Translations under genes and position numbers: made by a program
Notes under the pieces: generated by a model
Told to the model about the DNA's origin: nothing
The model's input: only the letters and a program-made list of their open reading frames with translations
The model's database searches: none
Shown: positions 34,980 through 41,996 of the stretch, piece after piece
Position numbering within the stretch: the first letter of the stretch is position 1
Layout of the letters: every line of letters begins with the position of its first letter
Assembly (NCBI GenBank): GCA_017506865.1
Contig: JAFCMP010000510.1
Location: forward strand, 558,001 to 622,000
DNA length: 64,000 nucleotides
Direction of reading: 5' to 3'
DNA from: Tribonema minus
Taxonomy: Eukaryota; Sar; Xanthophyceae; Tribonematales; Tribonemataceae

Positions 34980-36782
34980 ATGGTGTGGGGGGAGGAACGT
35001 GCTGCTATAAGTCGTGAGGAGGCATTGGAAATTCACAACTGGCTTGTCACAGTTGGACGAAATCCATACAGCAGCTGGCAGCGAATGGAGGAAATGAAGG
35101 GATCGCAGATTGAGCCGCAGTTCTGGAGTGTATGCGATGCATTGGAGCACTTCTATACAGACAGCGAGCGCCTAATTGGTGTTCAGCGACGACTCAAAAC
35201 GCGTCTAGCGGAGACAGAAGAAAGGGTCGCTGAGGAAAACCTGAGGGTATTGCAGCTGCAAGATCGTACAGTGAGCAGCCAGGAGGCAGCGGTAGCGGCA
35301 AGGCTGGCGGAGCTACACATGCAGCAGCAGATGCAAGAAAGGCTACAGCAACAGCAGCAGTTACACCAGCAGCAACAGCAACAACTGCAGCAGCAGCTTA
35401 CAGGCGTAAACGAGCGCCTAGAGCAGCAGATGGAGGAGGCGGACGGGCGAGAGGGCCGACTGTGGGCTCGCATCAAGGCGCTAGAGCAGGGGGAAGCGCA
35501 CTTGGAGCAGGAGCTAGCAGAGGGCTCAGCGCGTCGAGGTACGCTGGAGGCGCGAGTGCTGGAGCTGGAGTCGTCTGCAGCAGCTATGCTTGCAGTGGAG
35601 CTGCAGCAGCAGGTTCAGCGTTTGGAAGCGCAGAATGCTGGCCTGCGTGCTGCAGTGCAGGCTGCGTCGCTTACCACTTCATCAGCCAGCACCGTGACAC
35701 CAGCGGCCAGCAGCATCCCAGCACCCGCTCGTCAGCGTGAGCAACAGGGTGCAGCAGCTGACGATTCAGCATTGCTTTCGCAAATGCGGAGGCGGGTGTC
35801 GGAGCTGGAGCAGGATGCTGCTAGCAGCAGAGCGTTTGCGGAAGGTCTGCAGCAGCGGCTTGCTGCAGCTGACGCTCAAAGCGTGCACCTACACATGGTG
35901 TGCGATGCGGGAGCGCGTGCGAGCGCGGCGTTGCGTGAGCAGCTTGCTTGTGCGCAGGCGGCCGCTGCGGCAGCGCGTGTGCCCACAAACACGGGTGCTA
36001 ACGGTGGAGATGCTATCAGCGGTGTTGATATCGCTGCAACATCAGCGCCCACGGCGGCGCTAACATTAGCGCCCATGGCGGCGCTTACATCAGTCATGTG
36101 CGGGGGCAGCGGCGACACTCCCAGCAGCAGCGGCGCATGCAACAGCAGCGACGGCGCGCGCAGCAATAGCAGCCACAGCGATGCTCGCTGCAACGACGCG
36201 CGCGGCGATGCACACGGCAGCGGTGCTAGCGGCGGAAGCGTGTGCGGCAGCGGCGGGCACGGCGGTACTGGCGGCAGCACGCGCGGCGGCAGCGGCAGCA
36301 GCGGCAGCGGCGGCGGCGCGATCGGCAACAGCAGCAGCAGCTGCATGCGCGGTAGCAGCGCTCCGCGCAACAGCGGCACGCCAGCGCTGCACGTTCCGGC
36401 GCACGCGAGAGGACGCGGCATCAGGCGGGCGTACAGTGCGGCGGCCGGCGGCAGTGTCGGGCGGCCGCTCACACGGCGGCAGCAGAAAAGGAGGGAGTAT
36501 TGGGCGGCTTACACGCCTGAGGAGCAGCAGCATCTGCGCGATCGCCAGGCGAGGCGCAAGGTGATGCTCACGCGCTGCGTCAGCAAGGCGGGAGGCAGCG
36601 ATGGCGCGCAGCTGCCGCCAGACTTGGCAGCAGCAGGTGCGCACAGCGGCGCACACTCAAGCGCAGCTGTGGCGCTCCGCAGCAATCAGGCTCCTCATCA
36701 TAGCGCATATTGCGCTGATGTTTGTGAGACACACACAGCAGCAGCTCTTCTCTGTGCCATGTGTCTTACAGATACACCTTGA
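34980..36782 (+). CDS. Coiled-coil, Gln-rich and Gly/Ser-rich protein of unknown function
   Basis: The ATG at 34980 (aaaATGg context) gives about 600 residues; an upstream in-frame ATG at 34923 is also possible. An N-terminal segment of about 70 residues (EEALEIHNWLVTVGRNPYSS ... FWSVCDALEHFY) looks globular. A long coiled coil follows (LKTRLAETEERVAEENLRVL onward) with a Gln-rich block (MQERLQQQQQLHQQQQQQ), then Ala-rich helices. Next comes a Gly/Ser/Asn/Asp/Cys-rich linker at about 36100-36360. A basic segment (LTRRQQKRREYWAAYTPEEQ, DRQARRKVMLTRC) near the C-terminus may bind nucleic acid. I do not recognise the family. It could be a Gag-like product of the nested unit or a captured host gene. 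Confidence 0.6.
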   Translation: MVWGEERAAISREEALEIHNWLVTVGRNPYSSWQRMEEMKGSQIEPQFWSVCDALEHFYTDSERLIGVQRRLKTRLAETEERVAEENLRVLQLQDRTVSSQEAAVAARLAELHMQQQMQERLQQQQQLHQQQQQQLQQQLTGVNERLEQQMEEADGREGRLWARIKALEQGEAHLEQELAEGSARRGTLEARVLELESSAAAMLAVELQQQVQRLEAQNAGLRAAVQAASLTTSSASTVTPAASSIPAPARQREQQGAAADDSALLSQMRRRVSELEQDAASSRAFAEGLQQRLAAADAQSVHLHMVCDAGARASAALREQLACAQAAAAAARVPTNTGANGGDAISGVDIAATSAPTAALTLAPMAALTSVMCGGSGDTPSSSGACNSSDGARSNSSHSDARCNDARGDAHGSGASGGSVCGSGGHGGTGGSTRGGSGSSGSGGGAIGNSSSSCMRGSSAPRNSGTPALHVPAHARGRGIRRAYSAAAGGSVGRPLTRRQQKRREYWAAYTPEEQQHLRDRQARRKVMLTRCVSKAGGSDGAQLPPDLAAAGAHSGAHSSAAVALRSNQAPHHSAYCADVCETHTAAALLCAMCLTDTP

Positions 36783-37498
36783 GTACTACTCGGAGTAGCT
36801 AGGCCTGCTCAGCTCGGTCAGTTACACATGACAGCGCTTGGCATATTGCACGTTAGCAATGACGTGACAGGAGGCGTTTTGCAGGTCTATCTCTGGGCCT
36901 GTACGTTTTAGACACCACACTACTTCGGTATAGGCTCAGCAGTGTAGTGTCTGGGGGCGATGTCGTACAGGTACCGAGACACGTGCATGGCACAAGTGTC
37001 GACAACACCTGGACGCACAAACCCACCCGCCCACCCTAAAGATTGTTTCGGCCACCGCGCACTTGTTTTGCGCGTGTGTTCGACACAAACGCTGGGGGGG
37101 ATTAGTGCGCAGTGCCAACATGTCGGGGGCGTACGTTGAAGTAGAATGGTGGTGTGTTTGCTTGCGTTGATTGCGCAGTGCCAACATGTCGGGGGCGCAT
37201 ATAGCAGCGGAGCAAGTTGCTTGCTCAAACTTGTTTTTGTGCTGCAGCAGTAAGATTGTATTGTTTGCAGCAACGCAGGTACTACTCCGGCCAGACGCGC
37301 TGCAGTCTTTCTGAGACTTGGTGGTAGCGGAGGGTTAGTGGTATATGCCAGACGCCCGCGTTCTCTTCGAGAGTTCGGCGGTAGCGGAGGGCTGCTGTTC
37401 TTGCATTCGTAGAGATACTGAGTGTCTAGCACCTAGGGCACCTCACATGTGTGCATGTCTTTCCACTTGCGGAGCAGAAGAGCCATGCAGGGGGCGTG
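36783..37498. other. Interior of the nested unit, no gene recognised
   Basis: Contains two copies of gcgcagtgccaacatgtcgg (about 37106 and 37171) and paired gtagcggaggg words (37324 and 37382). It also holds a 60-bp segment (36960-37019) that recurs at 37776-37835. No coding sequence is convincing. Confidence 0.55.
36960..37019. repeat. 60-bp repeat, inner copy
   Basis: From atgtcgtacaggtaccgaga to cctggacgcaca, this is identical to 37776-37835, which abuts the right 276-bp repeat and runs into the gypsy protease/Gag text. On the minus strand one frame reads VRPGVVDTCAMHVSRYLYD, protease-like with DTC in place of DTG. Confidence 0.9.
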
Positions 37499-37774
37499 TG
37501 TGGTGAGGCGACCCTAGGTGGAGCCGTTGTTGAAGTAGGGTTGTGTAACCGCTTGGTACACGACATGCCTTTTGTGCTCTATACAAGATACCCAACACCA
37601 TGACTTCCTGACAGGACTTCTCTCCACTGCCTTTGGCCGCTGGCTATGCTCTCATTTGATATGGGTTTGCACACAGCACATGGGCATGTGGAACTGAGGT
37701 CTCAGGAGTCGTAAGGTGTGTAGTTTCTAGCGTAGTTCATAAACACAGCAGTGAGGCAACTCATGCTTATGATG
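37499..37774 (+). repeat. Right 276-bp direct repeat
   Basis: Identical partner of 34398-34673. It is followed directly by the 60-bp repeat copy at 37776-37835. Confidence 0.95.
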
Positions 37775-37822
37775 AATGTCGTACAGGTACCGAGACACGT
37801 GCATGGCACAAGTGTCGACAAC

Positions 37823-38027
37823 ACCTGGACGCACACTCCGTTGTCCAGCATGCACTCCATGTTCAGCTCTTTGATGTCTCGCTGGTGGGGCATGCGTGTG
37901 ATGAGGTTGATGAACCGTTGTGCGCTGGGGCTGCCTGTGGCGTAGGCCACCTTCTCGCCTGGCTGCACAGGCACGTGAGAAAAGCTAAGCGCTGCGAGGT
38001 TCGCAAGGGGCTGTTGTTGAAGTTGAA
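37823..38027 (-). CDS. Gypsy polyprotein segment between methyltransferase and protease
   Basis: The minus-strand reading QQQPLANLAALSFSHVPVQP then GEKVAYATGSPSAQRFINLI and MECMLDNGVCVQVL continues the Gag-methyltransferase ORF after the LINE. It leads into the expected first strands of the aspartic protease ('NGV-VQVL-DTGA'). It is isolated between the LINE (right) and the nested unit (left). One base seems to be missing near the catalytic Asp. Confidence 0.7.
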
Positions 38028-41000
38028 GTTGTATATTATGTCCTGGACCGCATGGGCTGCGCGCACGATAAATCGGGCTTGCAATAACTAAATCTACGGA
38101 GGAGCCGGCGGTTCGGCGCTGGCCGGCGAGGGCCGCGGCACTTGCAACAGTGCGATGCGACGGTAAGCGCTGACGTCGCCATCAGGGGCAATGACTGCGT
38201 TCCAGTTGTCGATCACGACACGTGTGAGCGCGCGCTGTAGCGCGAGGGAGGTGCGGCGGCGCCAGAAGGCAACGCGCTGCGCGAGATTGTAGCTGCCCTG
38301 CGAGCTCTGCTCGGCGAGTGCGTGTAGCAGCGCTTGGGTGTCGCGTGACATAGCGCCGAAGTGGTCAAAGGCTGCGGAAAATAGGGTGTGTGTAGTGGGG
38401 TCCAGGGCCCCTGAGACTACGTATGTGTCTATCTTTTCCTGCGAAGCCGATTCAAGCACGCGCTGCACATCGCGCGCGCCCCCCTGAGCCTGACGGAGGC
38501 GGGAGGGGCATGAGCTGTCACGTATGGTGACGTCTATGCAACAAGCTACTTCAAAGCCGCCGCGCAGTTTAGTGCACCGGCCTGCTGCTACCGCGTCGGC
38601 GCTCGGCTGCACTTTAGGGACTGGAAGGCAGACCTGGTTGCTGCCAAAGACGATGTCCATGAACTTGTTGAACCCGTGGCGCGCCGCGTAGCGGCGGAAG
38701 GGGGCAAGGGTGTCCCGGTCGAGACCGCGGAGGTGGGCCACCTGCTTGAGCAGCTGAAAGAGCGCGTCTGCGAGCAAGTTGTGTCGCGTGACGTTAAGCC
38801 CTTGTGTGCAGCGGCGCAGGTGGGCACCCGAGTCCACTGGTCTATGGCACTTGGGGCACCGCGCCGCAGCGGGGGCGGGGCGCTCCACGCCCAGGTGGCG
38901 CCGCAGCGTCTCGCGGAATTCCGGCGGGGACATGGTCTCCGCTGGGTCAGTGCTCGGCAATTGCGCCAAGAAACCCATGGCCCCCTTAGAGGCGCCGCTG
39001 CGCCACGCCGCGACTGCTTCCAACGCATTTGCTGCTTCAAGCCGACGCAGCTGCGTGGCGGCGAGCGCTGCGTCTAGCACCCGTGATAGCGCCGCTTGAC
39101 GCCGCGGCAGCACGGCGGCCGGCGGGGCCTGGGCAGAGCCTGGCTCGCGCGCCACCGCTGGCGCAGCAGCGCGGCGCGCGCCGGCGCGAGTCCGCATGCC
39201 CGGCCCCGCAGCTCCGCCTGCCCGTTGCAGCAGATCGCGCAGCGCCCGCCATGCGCCGTCGTCCTGGCGCCAGTCCTGGTACCAGACCGTGGGCAGGAGC
39301 AGTGCGAGGGCCGCTGCAGCCTCATCGCTGCCGCTGCGCAGCTGCTGCAGGCAGGTAGCTATCTGGGTGAAGGTGAAGCCATAGCGGGCATGCTCTAGGA
39401 CGCGGCTGCGTGCCGCGACTGGAAATGCCGCCAGTGCCGGCCCCATGCACTCGAGGGAACGTGCAGCAAATGCGGCACATGCACGGGGCGCCGCGCCCAG
39501 CACGCCAAAGCCACCACTCCCCAGCCGCAGATGCACGCGTACCTGCTGATGTGCTGGTAGCGTCACTGGGGCCTCGCCACCCCAGTCGGCGCCGCGTACC
39601 CATGCCACTGCCGCCGCCCACAGAGAGGGCGGCGCCGCCGCCGCCGAAACCGCCGGCGGGCCGCGGCAATCGTCACCCGCCGCCGGCGCGCGCTGGTGGG
39701 CCGGCGGCGTAAGACCCGCCGATGGCTCCTGCGCCAGCGCGGCCACGGCCGCTAGCGTGATGGCGTCGAAGCGCCGTAGCTCCTCGTGCGTGAGGGATGG
39801 CGCTGTATTGCGCGAGACATGCCCTGCGCGGGCGGGGACGGCAAGACGCAGAATGGAGAAGGCAGCCTGCACATCCTCCATCTGCACAAGCTCCGCAACC
39901 AGGCGGTCGGTGCCGGGGGCACGAAGGGTCGCCGCCACTTGCGCGCGCACGAAGCCCTCGGTGCTGACCGGCACCCCCATCAGCGTGATGCCGTCGTCAC
40001 ATACTGGTACGGGGACATTGGCGGCGGCAAAGACGGCGGCGGCGCGCTCGCGGGCGCCGCCTGAGGCCGGCACCACCGCCGCGCATTTCGTGACGTTGAC
40101 CTGAATGTTGAGCTCGCTCAGCGCCTGTTGTATGAAGCAGAACGCGCGGCCAACGTGGCCGAGCACCGGCGCGTCACAGCTGGGCGTCATGATGGTGAGG
40201 TCATCGAGGTAGCCCGGAAGCGCCAGTTGCGGGAACTTGGCGCGGGCAGCCACCATGGTGCCGCGCAGTGCCAGCGCGAACAGCAGCGGCCCCAATGGGT
40301 CGCCCTGCTGCACGCCCTGTTGGGAGAGGATGATGGCGGCGTCGGCGTGCCCATCTAGGCCAAATTGTAGCCAAGGGGCCCGGCCGGGGCCGTAGATGTG
40401 CTCGACGTAGCCGTACAGGCCAGGCAGATGCTCGGCCACCGCGGTGAGGACTGCCGAGCGCGACAGCGCGTTGAAGGCATTACTGCCGTCAATGGCAAGG
40501 AGCACGCCGCCGCACTCATGCGTGAGCTGCGCCATGAGCGCCACTCTCTCTGCGCCCCCCCGCGCGCCGACCCCAAACTGGCCAATTGGTTCCAGCAGCG
40601 CGGAGACGCGGTCCCGGGTGTCCGTGCAGAAGGTGCGGGCGAACAGGCGGCGGATGGTGTCGCCGCACGCGATGGGGCGCGCCTTCTCGCCCACAGCGCT
40701 GAGGCGCGCGGCCGCGTGAAGGCGCCAAAAGGGGGCGGGCAGCGCGGCGGGGGTGGAGTACACCGCGGTACCCAGCCACGCCAGCAGCTCAAGGAGCCAG
40801 TCAACCGTGCGCCCCGACGTGTGCGCCGTGTGCCGGACGCACTGCTGGAGGTGGGAGTTGCGCAGCCCAGAGGGACCGGCGGCCGAGCCAGGGTTGGCGG
40901 CGAGGATGGCCTCGCGTAGCCCGTCCGCCGTGAATGAAGCGCAGTTGAGTGGTGCCGGCGCCGCCAGCGCCGCCGCCGCCACCAAGCTGCGCGCCCGCGA

Positions 41001-41996
41001 TGCCGCGGCATCCAGCTTCGCAGACGCATCGCCAGCTGGGTGTTTAGCCTGCAGTTTATGCAAGGTAGCAGAGTCGCGGGGGGCAGATGTGTCAGCACCC
41101 TCCGCCAGCAGCCGCGCGGCGCGCCCGACGCCGCCCGGCTGCCGCGCCGTCGCCGCCGCGCGTTCCCGCACTGCCGCCGCCGCCTCCGTCATAGACCTAG
41201 CGCGGCGCGTGCACGCACGGGCGGCGCCGCGGCGGCAGAAGGCCAGCGCTGTGCGCGTGAGCAGGTCCAGGTCGCCTGCCACGAAGGCCGCAAAACGGTG
41301 CGCCCGCGGCAGGGAGCCGTCGGGTACAAGCAGCAGGCACGGCAGCAGATGCAGCAGCTTGCACCATGCACCGGCTGTGGCGGACGCCTGTGCCGCTGCC
41401 TCAACCCCGTGTGCCTGCGCTACCGCCGTCTGCGCTTCCCGGAGGCCCGCCAGCGTGGCCGTCAAGGCGGCTGTGAAGTCCGAGCGGTGCTCCAGGCGAA
41501 TGCGGCGGCCGACCACCAGTTGCTGCTGCAGAACATAGTCAAAGGAGAGGTCGTCAAGCGCTGCGCGCGCGGGCGAGAGCGGCGCCAGCGTCCAGAGCGG
41601 AAGCGCGCTGCGCCATGTTGGCCCTGCCGCAGCCACAGCGGCAGCTGCGCGGGCGCCGGGGCCGCGCGCGCCGCCGCTGGCTGTAGAGAGGGGGAGGATG
41701 GGGGGCAGAGGCGCGACGCGGGGCCCGTGTGGCCGCTGCGTTGCGGCCGCCCCCCGGGACTTGTACAGGTGGTCGCGCTGGTGCAATTTCGTGCGCACGC
41801 ACCCTGGCTCGCCGCACGAGGCGCATGCGCAGAGTAGCAGCTCGGGTTCCACGGCGTAGTAGGTGCCCGCGCCGGCTCGGTGGAGAGTCAAACACTCATC
41901 GTCGACCGCCTGCATACGCGCGAGAAAGTCGGCAGGCACATTCGGATGCTCGCGGCGCTGGTGATCCGCCAGCGTCGTGGCGATGCGGCGCGCCAG
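38025..41996 (-). mobile_element. LINE with RT and restriction-like endonuclease, nested in the gypsy element
   Basis: The boundaries follow from the truncated copy (shared 3' end), a sharp rise in GC content between 38.1 and 42.0 kb, and TTGAAGTTG at both edges (38017-38031 as TTGAAGTTGAAGTTG; 41997-42005). Removing it restores gypsy text on both sides (GGELQQPQLQ before, QQPLANLAAL after). Length is about 3.97 kb. I cannot tell whether the 5' end is complete. There is no poly(A) tail; the 3' end is a short TTCAAC-type repeat, as known for several endonuclease-type non-LTR elements. Confidence 0.93.
38094..41996 (-). CDS. LINE polyprotein: reverse transcriptase plus C-terminal restriction-like endonuclease
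   Basis: About 1300 residues, read in frame with the upstream gypsy Gag-methyltransferase; residue numbers here are from 44888. A Cys-rich knuckle CACASCGEPGC lies near 1019-1030. RT spans about 1330-1620: EKARPIACGDTIRRLFARTF, LLAIDGSNAFNALSR (catalytic Asp), GVQQGDPLGPLLFALAL, and GYLDDLTIM (YLDD in place of the common YADD). A C-terminal zinc knuckle CPKCHRPVDSGAHLRRC lies at 2011-2027, RHNLLADAL at 2035, then CCIDVTIRD (D2119) and a Lys/Tyr pair in QEKIDTY. This order is that of restriction-like endonuclease LINEs (R2/CRE/NeSL/Utopia-like). I found no APE endonuclease. It replicates by nicking the target and priming cDNA there. Its own start codon is unclear. Confidence 0.92.
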   Translation of the reverse strand: MARRIATTLADHQRREHPNVPADFLARMQAVDDECLTLHRAGAGTYYAVEPELLLCACASCGEPGCVRTKLHQRDHLYKSRGAAATQRPHGPRVAPLPPILPLSTASGGARGPGARAAAAVAAAGPTWRSALPLWTLAPLSPARAALDDLSFDYVLQQQLVVGRRIRLEHRSDFTAALTATLAGLREAQTAVAQAHGVEAAAQASATAGAWCKLLHLLPCLLLVPDGSLPRAHRFAAFVAGDLDLLTRTALAFCRRGAARACTRRARSMTEAAAAVRERAAATARQPGGVGRAARLLAEGADTSAPRDSATLHKLQAKHPAGDASAKLDAAASRARSLVAAAALAAPAPLNCASFTADGLREAILAANPGSAAGPSGLRNSHLQQCVRHTAHTSGRTVDWLLELLAWLGTAVYSTPAALPAPFWRLHAAARLSAVGEKARPIACGDTIRRLFARTFCTDTRDRVSALLEPIGQFGVGARGGAERVALMAQLTHECGGVLLAIDGSNAFNALSRSAVLTAVAEHLPGLYGYVEHIYGPGRAPWLQFGLDGHADAAIILSQQGVQQGDPLGPLLFALALRGTMVAARAKFPQLALPGYLDDLTIMTPSCDAPVLGHVGRAFCFIQQALSELNIQVNVTKCAAVVPASGGARERAAAVFAAANVPVPVCDDGITLMGVPVSTEGFVRAQVAATLRAPGTDRLVAELVQMEDVQAAFSILRLAVPARAGHVSRNTAPSLTHEELRRFDAITLAAVAALAQEPSAGLTPPAHQRAPAAGDDCRGPPAVSAAAAPPSLWAAAVAWVRGADWGGEAPVTLPAHQQVRVHLRLGSGGFGVLGAAPRACAAFAARSLECMGPALAAFPVAARSRVLEHARYGFTFTQIATCLQQLRSGSDEAAAALALLLPTVWYQDWRQDDGAWRALRDLLQRAGGAAGPGMRTRAGARRAAAPAVAREPGSAQAPPAAVLPRRQAALSRVLDAALAATQLRRLEAANALEAVAAWRSGASKGAMGFLAQLPSTDPAETMSPPEFRETLRRHLGVERPAPAAARCPKCHRPVDSGAHLRRCTQGLNVTRHNLLADALFQLLKQVAHLRGLDRDTLAPFRRYAARHGFNKFMDIVFGSNQVCLPVPKVQPSADAVAAGRCTKLRGGFEVACCIDVTIRDSSCPSRLRQAQGGARDVQRVLESASQEKIDTYVVSGALDPTTHTLFSAAFDHFGAMSRDTQALLHALAEQSSQGSYNLAQRVAFWRRRTSLALQRALTRVVIDNWNAVIAPDGDVSAYRRIALLQVPRPSPASAEPPAPP

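Larger units (their letters stand above)
34398..37774 (+). mobile_element. Nested unit bounded by identical 276-bp direct repeats (LTR-like, non-autonomous?)
   Basis: A 276-bp sequence is repeated exactly, as far as I can see, at both ends (34398-34673 and 37499-37774), 3.1 kb apart. It separates the two halves of the gypsy protease. The interior holds one long plus-strand ORF (34980-36782). A G-rich stretch (gcagggggcg, 37489-37498) abuts the right repeat like a polypurine tract in plus orientation. The repeats start TG but end TG rather than CA, and I cannot define a target duplication, so LTR identity is not proven. Alternatives are two independent insertions of a short repeat, or a transduced host gene between them. 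The third, older copy is at 3846-4116. Confidence 0.65.

Noticed and set aside
36920-37432. 170-codon minus ORF with VVDTCA as a complete protease
   Set aside because: Only about 20 residues are protease-like, and these come from the 60-bp duplicated segment. The rest is repeat text.
34398-37774. Canonical LTR retrotransposon call for the 276-bp-repeat unit
   Set aside because: The repeats do not end in CA, no target duplication is visible and no RT or integrase lies between them, so it was kept as LTR-like only.
40753-41837. 261- and 265-codon plus ORFs
   Set aside because: Antisense shadows of the GC-rich LINE coding sequence.
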